Shown here one piece after another: positions 23,809-32,817 of a stretch of 64,000 nucleotides of DNA. Under the pieces are notes generated by a model that saw only the letters and a program-made list of their open reading frames with translations, was not told the origin of the DNA and searched no databases. Numbering within the stretch: position 1 is the stretch's first letter; every line of letters begins with the position of its first letter. Origin of the DNA: Streptomyces sp. B21-105 (GTDB taxonomy: Bacteria > Actinomycetota > Actinomycetes > Streptomycetales > Streptomycetaceae); the NCBI RefSeq assembly GCF_036898465.1, contig NZ_JARUMJ010000001.1:3720001-3784000 (forward strand), given 5' to 3'. A program made the translations under genes and the position numbers.

Positions 23809-25203
23809 TCACACCTTGGCATAGCTGAGCTGCGGTTTCGCCTCGGATGCCGAACCGGTGGCGGTCACCCGGCCGGCCGGGCTGCGAAGGTATACGGCCC
23901 AGGTGACCGCGAAGCAGGCCGCGTAGAAGGCGAGGAAGGCGACGAAGGCGCCGGTGCCGGAGCCGTAGGAGAGGAACGACTGGCGGAAGGCCAGGTTGAT
24001 GCCGACGCCGCCGAGCGCGCCGACCGCGCCGATCAGGCCCATGGATGCGCCGGACAGGCGCCGGCCGTAGGCGGCCGCGTCCTCGCCCTGAAGGCCCTTC
24101 GCGAGGGCCTTGGCGTGGAAGATGCCGGGGATCATCTTGTACGTCGACCCGTTGCCGAGACCGGTGAGCACGAACAGCGCCACGAAGGCGGTGACGAACA
24201 GTCCGAGCGACTTCTGCATGCTGGCGAAGATCAGGACGCCGGTGGCGGCGCCCATGCCGACGTAGTTGTAGAGCGTGATGCGCGCGCCGCCGTACTTGTC
24301 GGCCAGCCAGCCGCCGACCGGGCGGATCAGGGAGCCGAGCAGCGGGCCGATGAAGGTGAGGTAGGCCGCCTGGAGGGGCGTCCGGCCGAACTGGTTCGTC
24401 AGGACCTGCCCGAAGGCGAAGCTGTAGCCGATGAACGAGCCGAACGTGCCGACGTACAGGAAGGACATGATCCAGGTGTGGGCGTCCTTCGCGGAGTCGA
24501 TCGCCGCGCCGGTGTCGTTCTTCACGGACGTCAGGTTGTCCATGAACAGCGCGGCCAGGGTCGCGGCGATCACGATCAGCGGGATGTAGATCCCGAGCAG
24601 CACGCGCGGGCCGCCGCTCGCGCCGATGACGGCGAGGCCGATCAGCTGGAGGACCGGCACGCCAATGTTGCCGCCGCCGGCGTTGAGCCCGAGCGCCCAG
24701 CCCTTCTTGCGGAGCGGGAAGAACGCGTTGATGTTGGTCATGGAGGAGGCGAAGTTGCCGCCGCCGATGCCCGCGATCAGGCCGACCAGCAGGAAGGTGT
24801 TGAAGGAGGTCCCCGGCTCCATCACCGCGAAGGCGGCGACCGTGGGGACCAGCAGCAGGGCGGCGGAGATGATCGTCCAGTTCCGGCCGCCGAAGATCGC
24901 GACAGCGAAGGTGTACGGCACCCGCACCACCGCTCCGACCAGCGTCACCATCGACGTCAGCAGGAACTTGTCGGCGGGGGTGAGGCCGTACTCCGGGCCC
25001 ATGAAGAGCACCAGCACGGACCACATGGTCCAGATCGAGAAGCCGATGTGCTCGGAGAGTACGGAGAAGAGCAGGTTACGGCGGGCGATCTTCTCGCCCT
25101 TCTCGTTCCAGAAGGTCTCGTTCTCCGGGTCCCACTCCTCGATCCAGCGGCTCCCCTTCTTCGAGGGGGACGGCGGTGCGGGGGCTGTACTCGGGGCTGT
25201 CAT
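23809..25203 (-). CDS. narK: NarK-type MFS nitrate/nitrite transporter
   Basis: 464 residues, twelve predicted transmembrane segments. The nitrate-signature region is visible: GGGNFASSMTNINAFFPLRK in helix 5 and LGLNAGGGNIGVPVLQLIGL in the second part, with a cytoplasmic N-terminus (IEEWDPENETFWNEKG) typical of the actinobacterial NarK2-like subgroup. It imports nitrate (or exchanges nitrate and nitrite) at the plasma membrane; the neighbouring nnaR regulator supports an assimilatory role. The ATG at 25203 is preceded by GGAGG at eight bases. The preceding frame extension to 25326 is not conserved in the family. Confidence 0.93.
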   Translation of the reverse strand: MTAPSTAPAPPSPSKKGSRWIEEWDPENETFWNEKGEKIARRNLLFSVLSEHIGFSIWTMWSVLVLFMGPEYGLTPADKFLLTSMVTLVGAVVRVPYTFAVAIFGGRNWTIISAALLLVPTVAAFAVMEPGTSFNTFLLVGLIAGIGGGNFASSMTNINAFFPLRKKGWALGLNAGGGNIGVPVLQLIGLAVIGASGGPRVLLGIYIPLIVIAATLAALFMDNLTSVKNDTGAAIDSAKDAHTWIMSFLYVGTFGSFIGYSFAFGQVLTNQFGRTPLQAAYLTFIGPLLGSLIRPVGGWLADKYGGARITLYNYVGMGAATGVLIFASMQKSLGLFVTAFVALFVLTGLGNGSTYKMIPGIFHAKALAKGLQGEDAAAYGRRLSGASMGLIGAVGALGGVGINLAFRQSFLSYGSGTGAFVAFLAFYAACFAVTWAVYLRSPAGRVTATGSASEAKPQLSYAKV

Positions 25204-25362
25204 GACGCCTCCACGTGCTCCGGGCTCAGGTGGTCCGGGGGGATGAGCGGTGATGACTCCCGAAGGTAGGGAGGGCGCGTTTCCGTGCTGTGGCTGTGGG
25301 TGACCGGAAAGGAACGTTGCTCTCACGTTGTGCGCACACCCGGTGAGAGGTCCCGGGAGGGC

Positions 25363-26421
25363 TCAGCCCTGGTGCGGACGACTGTGGGGGGCGGGCGGCT
25401 GGGGGTACTGCGGGGCCTGCGGGTACGGCTGCGGGGCCTGCGGGTACGGGTGCGGAGCCTGCGGGTACGGCTGGGGCTGGGCGTGGGTGGCGGGCTGGTG
25501 GGGCGGCTGGTACTGAGGCTGGGCGTACGGGCCGGGCTGCTGGTGGGGGTGCGGCTGCGGCTGCGGCTGCGGCTGCGGCTGCGGCTGCGGCTGCGGCTGC
25601 GGCTGCGGGTAGCCGTACCCGGGGGCGCCCGCCGGGGGCTGCGGCTGCGGGTAGCCGTACCCGGGGGCCGCCGCCGGGGCGGTGCCGTACGGACCGTACG
25701 GGGGCTGGGCCGGGGGCGACGTCGGCGCCGGGGCGGGGGAGTAGGCCGGCGCCTGGGCCGGGACTCCGCCGCCGTACGGGGTCCGGCCGTGACCGGTCCC
25801 CGGTCCTGCTCCCGGTCCCGCGCCCATCCCCGGGGGCAGATACCGCAGCCGGCCCGTCGCGTCGGTCACCGGGGCGAAGCCGGCGGCCCGTAGCCGGGCG
25901 CCGGCCTTGGCGTTGCGACTCCGGTTGACGGCGAAGCCGACCCCGCAGACGGCCATGAGGACGACCCAGACGACGACGGCGACGGCGAAGTCGGCGCCCG
26001 TGGCACCGAGCCGTATCCCGAGGACCACGCAGCCCACGGTCGCGCCCAGCGCGCCGTACCCCATCCGCTTCTCGGCCTGCTTGCCGGTGAGGTCGAAGGT
26101 GATGCGGGTCTTGAGGAGCTCGAAGGCGTCCGGGACCAGCGGCGGCAGGGAGAAGCCGTCGTGCGCGTTCGGGTACTGCGCCCAGTTCTGCGCGGCACGC
26201 GCGCGTGCCTGCGGGCCGGGGTCGGGGACGATCAGCAGCTTCAGCGCGTTGCCCCGCGAGCCCCCGTACCCGGCGTCCGCGTACTCGTACCCGAACTGCT
26301 GGGCCACGAAGGCGAGCCGGGCCAGCTTCTTCACCGAGGCCAGCGGACTGGTGAGCTCGACGGGCCCGCCTCCCGCCATCGACTTCAGCATGCTTCGCAT
26401 CTGCCGCTTGCTCACCGGCAC
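25363..26421 (-). CDS. Membrane protein with long Pro/Gln/Tyr repeat tail
   Basis: 352 residues of unknown function. Residues 1-110 are a soluble domain (MLKSMAGGGPVELTSPLAS, PDAFELLKTRITFDL), then two transmembrane helices (about 120-165; GYGALGATVGCVVLGIRLG, FAVAVVVWVVLMAVCGVGFAV), a short basic loop, and a disordered tail (about 195-352) of PQ dipeptides, PGYGYPQPQP and YPQAP repeats. The DNA of the tail is a GGCTGC hexanucleotide run (about 25553-25610) able to slip in frame. GTG start at 26421 with GGGAG five bases upstream. Not in an obvious operon; the acyltransferase gene ends 113 bases upstream on the same strand. Confidence 0.8.
   Translation of the reverse strand: MPVSKRQMRSMLKSMAGGGPVELTSPLASVKKLARLAFVAQQFGYEYADAGYGGSRGNALKLLIVPDPGPQARARAAQNWAQYPNAHDGFSLPPLVPDAFELLKTRITFDLTGKQAEKRMGYGALGATVGCVVLGIRLGATGADFAVAVVVWVVLMAVCGVGFAVNRSRNAKAGARLRAAGFAPVTDATGRLRYLPPGMGAGPGAGPGTGHGRTPYGGGVPAQAPAYSPAPAPTSPPAQPPYGPYGTAPAAAPGYGYPQPQPPAGAPGYGYPQPQPQPQPQPQPQPQPQPHPHQQPGPYAQPQYQPPHQPATHAQPQPYPQAPHPYPQAPQPYPQAPQYPQPPAPHSRPHQG
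25553..25610. repeat. GGCTGC hexanucleotide run
   Basis: About nine near-perfect copies of the six-base unit GGCTGC, coding for a Pro-Gln dipeptide tract on the minus strand in the tail of the 25363-26421 protein. Confidence 0.8.
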
Positions 26422-26534
26422 TCACTCCCCCACCAGCCGAACGACTGTTCACTCGCGCAACGCGGGCAGTCTTCCACACGGCCGCGGCCCCGGTGATCGA
26501 CAGCCGACCCGCTTGACCTGCCTCTTACCGTCCA

Positions 26535-27878
26535 TCACGCGCGATGCGCCCCCACGCGTCCGTCCGGCCACAGACGGGGCCTGCGGCGGGCCGCCAGGTC
26601 CTCGACCCAGCCGAAGCAGACGACGCAGCCCGCCGTGAGGAGCCAGACGAACGGCAGCTGGGGCCACGGGCTCTCCAGGACCCAGCCCGCGTCGGCCTCC
26701 AGCCACGGGACGGCCCACAGCCGGTCCCACAGCGCCTCGACGACGCCGATGCACACGCTGTGCCAGAGATAGATCGTCACCGCACGGGAGTTGAGCAGCG
26801 TGATCACCCGGTCCCAGCGGCGCAGCCGGGCCGGCCACTCGCTCCAGGACGGGCTGATGTGCAGGAGCAGCAGCACCGCGGCGAAGGACCACAGCGACTG
26901 CGCGAACGGCATGTCGTCGAGGTCGTGGCCCTCCCGCAGATGATGGCCGAGGGCGTACCAGAGACCGGTCGCCGCCACCGCCGGGGCCAGGGACGGCACC
27001 ACATAGCGGGGCAGACGGCGCAGGAGGCCCTCCTGGTGCGCCATGCCCAGCAGCCAGCACGCGCCGAACGCGCCGAGGTCCGTGAGGCCGGCCTGCAGCC
27101 GCCAGCCGGGCAGGGACAGCGCGCCGAACTCCAGCGCGGCGGACAGCGCGAGCGGCGCGAGAACCGTCGGCCACGGCATTCGGCGCAGGGCGCGCAGCAG
27201 CAGCGGGGACAGCAGGACGAACCAGAGGTAGGCGCGGAGGTACCACAGGGGCACACCCATGTCGGCGGCCCAGCCGTCGCCGATCAGCTGGTGCACGCCG
27301 GGCAGGGACTCGCCGTACGGCGGGTCGCTCAGCGGGAGGACCCAGTAGGCGAGGTGGAGCCACCACCAGCCGGGGCGCCCTTCCTCGTCCGGGCCCCACC
27401 CCGCGGCCAGCATGCCGGTCACACCGACCGCGCCGAGCAGCCACAGCGGCGGCAGCAGGCGGCGCATGCGGCCGCGCACGACCTCCAGCGCGGGGCGCCG
27501 GGTGAGCGAGCGGGCCATCAGGTTGCCGGCGAGCGCGAACATCACGCCCATCGAGGGGAACACGACGGGGAGCCAGACCCAGCCCATCAGGTGGTAGAAG
27601 ACGACACGGAAGAGGGCGATCGCCCGGAGGAGGTCGAAGTAGCGGTCGCGTCCGCCGCTCTTCTTCTTCGCCTCCGAACCCGTGGCCGCACCTGCCTCCG
27701 CACCTGCCTCCGTACCCGCCGCCGCACCCGGCTGCCCGGACTCCTCAGCCTGCTCGGCCTTCTCGGTCAGCTGAGGCAGCAGCGCCGTACTGTCCACCGC
27801 CCCACTGCCCACCACCCGACTGACCTTCGACCGACTGCCCGGCCGGCCGCTCGGTTGCGTCCTCGGCTCGGTGCTCAT
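26535..27878 (-). CDS. Acyltransferase family 3 membrane protein
   Basis: 447 residues, about ten transmembrane segments. An OafA/YrhL-type acyltransferase 3 domain opens with RDRYFDLLRAIALFRVVFYH (the R-x10-H catalytic pattern) and continues through FPSMGVMFALAGNLMARSL, WYLRAYLWFVLLSPLLLR and WHSVCIGVVEALWD. It likely O-acylates a surface glycan, using a cytoplasmic acyl donor. The ATG overlaps the matB stop by four bases (ATGA), so the two are translated together; this implies the polymer made by the upstream enzyme is its substrate. An N-terminal cytoplasmic segment of about 90 residues is low-complexity and Gly/Ala/Glu-rich. Confidence 0.85.
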   Translation of the reverse strand: MSTEPRTQPSGRPGSRSKVSRVVGSGAVDSTALLPQLTEKAEQAEESGQPGAAAGTEAGAEAGAATGSEAKKKSGGRDRYFDLLRAIALFRVVFYHLMGWVWLPVVFPSMGVMFALAGNLMARSLTRRPALEVVRGRMRRLLPPLWLLGAVGVTGMLAAGWGPDEEGRPGWWWLHLAYWVLPLSDPPYGESLPGVHQLIGDGWAADMGVPLWYLRAYLWFVLLSPLLLRALRRMPWPTVLAPLALSAALEFGALSLPGWRLQAGLTDLGAFGACWLLGMAHQEGLLRRLPRYVVPSLAPAVAATGLWYALGHHLREGHDLDDMPFAQSLWSFAAVLLLLHISPSWSEWPARLRRWDRVITLLNSRAVTIYLWHSVCIGVVEALWDRLWAVPWLEADAGWVLESPWPQLPFVWLLTAGCVVCFGWVEDLAARRRPRLWPDGRVGAHRA

Positions 27879-30220
27879 CGGGCCGCACCCCCGTCCAGGC
27901 TCGCGGTCGGCGCCACCGCACCCGGCGGGGCGGCCACCTGCCCCTTGCGGCGAAGTTTCTGCCAGCGCAGCCGACCGCCGGTGAGCGCGGTGATCCAGGA
28001 CTGGAGGAGCACGATGTACATCAGCTGGCGGTACAGGAGTTGCTGCAGCGGGAGGGAGATCAGCGGGGTCAGCCGCTCGCGGTCGAGGACGAACGCGTAG
28101 GCCGCGCAGCCCGCCTGGACGGCGAGCACGCCGAACCAGGCCGCGATCGTCTGGCCGGTCGGGCCGAACAACAGGCCGTAGACGAGGAACAGGTCGATGA
28201 GGGGCGCGAGGAGCGGGGCGACGACCATGAAGAGGGAGACGAGCGGAAGGCCCACCCGTCCGAAGCGGCCCGAGGGACCGCGCTCGACGAGGGCGCGGCG
28301 GTGCTTCCAGATCGCCTGCATGGTGCCGTAGCACCAGCGGTAGCGCTGGGACCACAACTGCTGGACGGACTCCGGGGCCTCGGTCCAGGCGCGTGCCTTC
28401 TCCGCGTACACGACGTGCCAGCCGTCCCGGTGGATGGCCATGGTGATGTCGGTGTCCTCGGCGAGGGTGTCGTCGCTCATGCCGCCGACGCGGTCGAGCG
28501 CGCTGCGGCGGAACGCCCCGACGGCTCCCGGGATGGTGGGCATGCAGCGCAGGACGTCGTACATGCGGCGGTCGAGGTTGAAGCCCATCACGTACTCGAT
28601 GTGCTGCCAGGCACCGATGAGGGTGTCCTTGTTGCCGACCTTGGCGTTGCCGGCGACCGCGCCGACCTTCGGGTCGGCGAACGGCTGGACGAGCTCGCGG
28701 ACCGTGGACGGCTCGAAGACCGTGTCGCCGTCCATCATGACGATGAGGTCGTGCCGGGCGTTGGCGATGCCCCGGTTGAGGGCGGCGGGCTTGCCCGCGT
28801 TGAGCTGGCGCACGACGCGGACGCCGGGCAGGCGCAGGTCCTCGACGATGCGGGCGGTGCCGTCGCTGGAGCCGTCGTCGACCACCAGGATCTCGATCGG
28901 GTGCTCGCTCTTCATCAGCGAACGCACCGTGTTCTCGATGCACTTGGCCTCGTTGTAGGCCGGGACGAGCACCGACGCCGGTTCGGTGACCGGCGCGTCG
29001 GGACCCCACACGAAGCCCCGGCGGCGGGTACGGCGGGTGTGGATCGCGGCCAGCAGCAGCATCAGGCCGAAGCGGGCGAAGACGAAGACGCCGATGACGG
29101 CGAGACCGACGACCAGGACCGCGGTGATGTCGTCGGAGGCCTCGACCAGGAACACCCAGGCCCTGCCCTTCCACAGGTCGGCCCCGGTGACCGGGGTGTG
29201 CGCGCTGGGCGCGTGGAGGGCCTCGGTGAGGTTCTCGAACCTGTAGCCCTTCCGCATGAGTTCGGGCAGGTAGACGTCGAGGGCCTGGACGGTCTGCCGG
29301 CGGTCGCCGCCCGAGTCGTGCATCAGGACGATGGCGCCCTTGCCGCCCCGGGGCGTGGCGTTGCGGACGATCTGCCGCACGCCCGGCCGCCGCCAGTCCT
29401 CGCTGTCGGTGGTGGTGAAGACGGTGAGGTAACCGCGCGTCCCCACATACCGGGTGACCGGCCAGGATTCGTCGTCTAGGGCGTCCGCGCCGGAGGAGTA
29501 CGGCGGCCGGAAGAGGGACGTCCGGATGCCGGCGGCGCCCGCCAGTGCCAGCTGGTTCTGGGTGAGCTCCCAGTCGATGCGTTTCGTCGACTGGTAGGAG
29601 AGGTCGGGGTGGTTGAAGGTGTGCAGGCCGATCTCGTGGCCCTCGTCCACCATCCGCCGGACCAGGTCCGGGTAGCGGGAGGCCATGGTGCCGGTGATGA
29701 AGAAGACGGCGTGCACACGGTGCTTCTTCAGGACGTCCAGGACCCTGGGGGTCCAGGTGGGGTCGGGCCCGTCGTCGAAGGTGAGCACGATCCGGTGGTC
29801 CGGCACCTGCAGGCTGGTCTCCTGTCCGCCACGGGTGTCGACGACCGGGCCGCCGTCGAGGATCTTCTCGGGCACCTTGCCGGAGGCGGCCTCGGGGCGG
29901 ATGCGGTGGTCGGCGAGGATCTCGCTGTGCACATAGCCGCGCAGCATCAGCATCGCCATCATCGCGACGAGCACGAGCAGCGGCAGCAGACGGCGCAGCC
30001 TGAGCGGGGGCATCAGACGGCGGCGTCCGGACGGCGGGGCCGCACCGTGCGCGGGGCCGCGCCGTGCGCCGGACCGCCGAACGGACCTTCGCCCCGCGCC
30101 CGGCTCACCTCCGGGCGAGGCGGCGGAGGCGGAGGCGGAGGCGGTCTGGCCGCCCGACGGGGGCGCGGAATGCCTGACGGCGGACCGTCGGGCCGAACGC
30201 CGGCTGGTATGTGGTGCCAT
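27875..30220 (-). CDS. matB: Bifunctional polysaccharide deacetylase / family 2 glycosyltransferase (MatB-like)
   Basis: 781 residues. After a basic N-terminus comes a signal-anchor helix (about 60-80; LPLLVLVAMMAMLMLRGY), an extracytoplasmic NodB deacetylase domain (about 140-335) with the metal motif TFDDGPDP (147-154) and HTFNHPD (200-206), a second membrane helix, then a processive GT2 domain (about 420-650): SVLVPAYNEAKCIENTV, VVDDGSSDGT, MMDGDTVFEP, and the SQRYRWCYGTMQ (QxxRW) motif, followed by C-terminal membrane helices. The order combines the PgaC polymerase and PgaB deacetylase functions of PNAG synthesis, as in Streptomyces MatB, which drives hyphal aggregation. ATG at 30220 with GGAG upstream. 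Coupled to the downstream acyltransferase. Confidence 0.88.
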   Translation of the reverse strand: MAPHTSRRSARRSAVRHSAPPSGGQTASASASAASPGGEPGAGRRSVRRSGARRGPAHGAAPPSGRRRLMPPLRLRRLLPLLVLVAMMAMLMLRGYVHSEILADHRIRPEAASGKVPEKILDGGPVVDTRGGQETSLQVPDHRIVLTFDDGPDPTWTPRVLDVLKKHRVHAVFFITGTMASRYPDLVRRMVDEGHEIGLHTFNHPDLSYQSTKRIDWELTQNQLALAGAAGIRTSLFRPPYSSGADALDDESWPVTRYVGTRGYLTVFTTTDSEDWRRPGVRQIVRNATPRGGKGAIVLMHDSGGDRRQTVQALDVYLPELMRKGYRFENLTEALHAPSAHTPVTGADLWKGRAWVFLVEASDDITAVLVVGLAVIGVFVFARFGLMLLLAAIHTRRTRRRGFVWGPDAPVTEPASVLVPAYNEAKCIENTVRSLMKSEHPIEILVVDDGSSDGTARIVEDLRLPGVRVVRQLNAGKPAALNRGIANARHDLIVMMDGDTVFEPSTVRELVQPFADPKVGAVAGNAKVGNKDTLIGAWQHIEYVMGFNLDRRMYDVLRCMPTIPGAVGAFRRSALDRVGGMSDDTLAEDTDITMAIHRDGWHVVYAEKARAWTEAPESVQQLWSQRYRWCYGTMQAIWKHRRALVERGPSGRFGRVGLPLVSLFMVVAPLLAPLIDLFLVYGLLFGPTGQTIAAWFGVLAVQAGCAAYAFVLDRERLTPLISLPLQQLLYRQLMYIVLLQSWITALTGGRLRWQKLRRKGQVAAPPGAVAPTASLDGGAAR

Positions 30221-30725
30221 GAGAGTTGGATCTCCGGGGACGAGAGTCGGACGAGGGTTTCGCGACTGGCTCCGGGCGCGAGGCAAGGAGCGGGGAGCGG
30301 GGGACAGGCTCCGGACGGACGGCGGACAAGGGGACGGATCGCGGGTCCCCGACGGACGGCGGACAGCAGGACACCCCAGATCCATGGCCCGGACAGGACG
30401 GTGGCACGGGGCAAGCGGGCGGCTGAGAGGCGAAGGCAACCGGGCGGAGCCCAACCGATGACCGCCACAGCCGAGCCGCAACCTTTGACCGGCGCGGCCG
30501 AACCGGACAGCCGGCGTCGCGGCCCGGCAGGATCGTCGACCGTCCCGGCCGGGTCGCCCCGAGCACGTCAGGAGCGGTGCGGCGCTCCGTCGCGCGGGAC
30601 GGAACCACTGCTCCCGTGCCTGCCGCGGGTCCGCGCTCCTGCCCCGGTTCCCGTGCGCCGCCCCGGGACACCGTCCCCGCCCGCACGCCGTGGGTCGGCA
30701 GTGCTCACAGCGCTCACGGCGTTCT
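30221..30725. other. Gap between matA-like and matB-like genes
   Basis: 505 bases, GC-rich, with a duplicated GACGGACGGCGGACA (about 30316 and 30352). Several open frames cross it, but I see no family similarity and no good start signals. It may be a long leader for matB with its own promoter. Confidence 0.55.
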
Positions 30726-31655
30726 TCAGGCCGCCGGGGTCGAAGCCCCCGGGGCCGGTTCCGCGGGGCCGCCGGCGACGGTGGTGGAGCCGCCGCCCAC
30801 CGGGGACGGGGAGGAGGCCGGCGAGGGGGAACCCGCGGGCGTGCTGGCCGGCGGCGGAGGTGGTGTGGACGCCGGCGGCGCGACCACCGGGCCGCTCGGA
30901 CCCGAGGCCGGGGACCCGGTGGCCGTCGGGCCGGTGCTGGGCCGGACGGCCCCGCTCGCCGAGGGCCGGGCCGTCGCGGACGCCCCGCCGGTCGGCGCGG
31001 CGCTCCCCGAGGCGCCCGGCGCCTTGCTCGTCCCCGGCTTGCCCGGTCCGGCGGCGGCCCCGGAAGCCGTGGCCCCCGTCCCGCCGGGACGCACGGAGTC
31101 CGGCGCTCCGGGACCGGAGGAGGCGGAGTCGTCGGGCGCCGAGGAGCTGTCCACCTCGCCGGCCGCCGGCCTGTCGTCGGCCTGGCCCGGCACCGGTACC
31201 GGCAGCCAGGGCGCGCCGGCGTTGCCGGAGAGCAGCGCGGCCACGATGACCACGGCGTACGCCCCGCACGCGATGCCCACGAAGATGCCGATGCGGCGGA
31301 ACGTACGGCTGCGGCGGCCGGACTCGTCGACGAAGACCGGGACGTCGGAGGCGGCCTCGGGGCCGTCCGACCGCCCCTGCTTCAACGGGTCGAGCTGGAC
31401 CGTCACCTCGCCGGGATCAGCGCCCTCCCCGGGCGGACCGCCGGTCTCCTCGCCCCAGGGGTCCCGGAGATCGCCCGAGCGTTCGTTGCCGGGCGGCCCC
31501 TCTTTCGAGCCCTCCGAGGTTTGCGGGAGGCCGTTCTCACGCGGTACGTCCATCAGCGAGCGGTATCTTCCGCCGCCTCCCGCGGCCGCCACGTCCCGCG
31601 TCGGGAATGCGGCCTTCGGCCACTCCGGTTGGGCTTCTTCTCGCCAATTCTTCAC
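30726..31655 (-). CDS. matA: MatA-like membrane protein with Ser/Pro-rich extracytoplasmic tail
   Basis: 309 residues. Residues 1-105 are cytoplasmic and disordered, including PGEVTVQLDPL and a basic stretch SGRRSRTFRRIGIF before a single transmembrane helix (about 128-150; IFVGIACGAYAVVIVAALL). The remaining ~150 residues are outside and of low complexity (Ser, Ala, Pro, Gly, Thr). By synteny this is MatA, which together with MatB supports PNAG-type polymer production and pellet formation in Streptomyces; its biochemical role is unknown. GTG start at 31655, with GGGGGG about eleven bases upstream. The 500-base gap to matB suggests separate or leader-containing transcription. Confidence 0.7.
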   Translation of the reverse strand: MKNWREEAQPEWPKAAFPTRDVAAAGGGGRYRSLMDVPRENGLPQTSEGSKEGPPGNERSGDLRDPWGEETGGPPGEGADPGEVTVQLDPLKQGRSDGPEAASDVPVFVDESGRRSRTFRRIGIFVGIACGAYAVVIVAALLSGNAGAPWLPVPVPGQADDRPAAGEVDSSSAPDDSASSGPGAPDSVRPGGTGATASGAAAGPGKPGTSKAPGASGSAAPTGGASATARPSASGAVRPSTGPTATGSPASGPSGPVVAPPASTPPPPPASTPAGSPSPASSPSPVGGGSTTVAGGPAEPAPGASTPAA

Positions 31656-32273
31656 GTGCGCACTACCCCCCACAGAACTGTTCCGGGTGCGCCTACGACC
31701 CCGAGCCCACGTCGACGGAACCAGGCCCCCACCCAGCCCTCGCGCCCCTTTTATCCCATTGCGCTCAGATCCACGAACCTAGCGCAGGCATAGGCCGGGC
31801 ATTCGCGTTGTGTCATTTATGGACACAAGTCATGCTCATGCCTATGGCCGGTTTTCTCCCCTCACCGGGCCGCCGGGCCGGTGTCCCGTCGCCCGGGAAC
31901 CGGCGGGCGCCGCACGGGCGGGCGGCGAGCACCGGAAAGACCAGCCTCTTTCGCCACACCCGTGACAGGAGGGGATGAAGAGGCCCGCCGGAGAGACACG
32001 CCGGGCGCCCGTCCAGGCATGGCCGGAAAATACATCTTGATGGATGTCGGATTGCCTGCTTTTCTGACCGCACTCCGACACCAAGCGATCGCCCGTGTAT
32101 GGGTACGCCAGCAGTGGCGGCGGTGGCGATGGCGGCGACAGCGTCGGCAGCGGCGGTCGAGGCGTCGCGCGTAGCACCGGCCGCACGCATGGCATGTATG
32201 CACGCGCACACGCGAGACGCAAAAAGACCCCGCTCCCTCAGGGAGCGGGGTCTTCATGTCACATGGGATGAAG
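31656..32273. other. Intergenic region between matA and ssrA
   Basis: About 620 bases. It contains the matA promoter zone (31656-31830, with AT-rich TTATGGACACAAGTCATG near 31818) and the ssrA terminator. A GGCGGYGGNGGC-like stretch runs around 32110-32165. The open frames crossing the terminator are not credible genes. Confidence 0.6.
32224..32254 (-). terminator. ssrA terminator
   Basis: AAGACCCCGCTCCC and GGGAGCGGGGTCTT form a 14-base-pair stem; on the minus strand it is followed by TTT. It starts 20 bases after the tmRNA 3' end. Confidence 0.9.
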
Positions 32274-32659
32274 TGGAGATGGCGGGAATCGAACCCGCGT
32301 CCAACGGTGCTAAATCAGGGCTTCTCCGTGTGCAGTTCGCTGTGATTTTCTCGGCCCCGGTGATCACGCGAACAAGTCGCCGACGGGCCCAGTCACTGTT
32401 TGATTTCCCATCACACCCCGTGACCGGGCGCGATGGTTTAGTTCCCTAGATTATGCCAGGATCCGGATCGGGAACACTCCCGGGCTGACACCCATTAAGG
32501 GTCCTACACTCACTGCTTATCAGGCAACGAGGGCGTAGGACTGGGAATCGCTCTTGGTATTGGCGATTATTTTTTGCGACATATGGTTTACGAGATCATT
32601 GCCGCTTCCTCGACACGCTTCCCCTGCTTCAACAGTCGCTGTCGAAACCGATCATCCCC
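32274..32659 (-). ncRNA. ssrA: Transfer-messenger RNA (tmRNA)
   Basis: About 386 nucleotides before CCA addition. The 5' end GGGGATG pairs with CATCTCC near the 3' end to give the alanyl acceptor stem, and the T-arm GGTTCGATTCC is complete. The genome reads ACTTC after the acceptor, so CCA is added after transcription. The 5' part has the conserved GGTTTCGACAG. The tag reading frame (32520-32564) encodes ANTKSDSQSYALVA then TGA. Pseudoknot-rich sequence follows. With SmpB (encoded directly upstream) it rescues stalled ribosomes and marks the product for proteolysis. Confidence 0.96.
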
Positions 32660-32817
32660 ATGTTGATTTTTCAAACGCCCTCCGAGGAGGGCCCGTGCCC
32701 GCTGCGGGGCACAGGTGCCATCGTACGTGACCAACGCCCGCCGATGCCACCGTATTCCCCGTGGGCCGCCCGCAAGGACAGGCCCCACCCGCCCGGACAG
32801 GTCCTACCCGACGGCTC

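Noticed and set aside
25204..25330. GlnR box upstream of narK
   Set aside because: GTCAC and GAAAC pentamers occur on the minus strand but not with the six-base spacing of a GlnR box.
31862..32257. Cys/Arg/His-rich minus-strand frame after the tmRNA gene
   Set aside because: It starts inside the ssrA terminator hairpin and has no ribosome site; composition reflects GGC-rich DNA.
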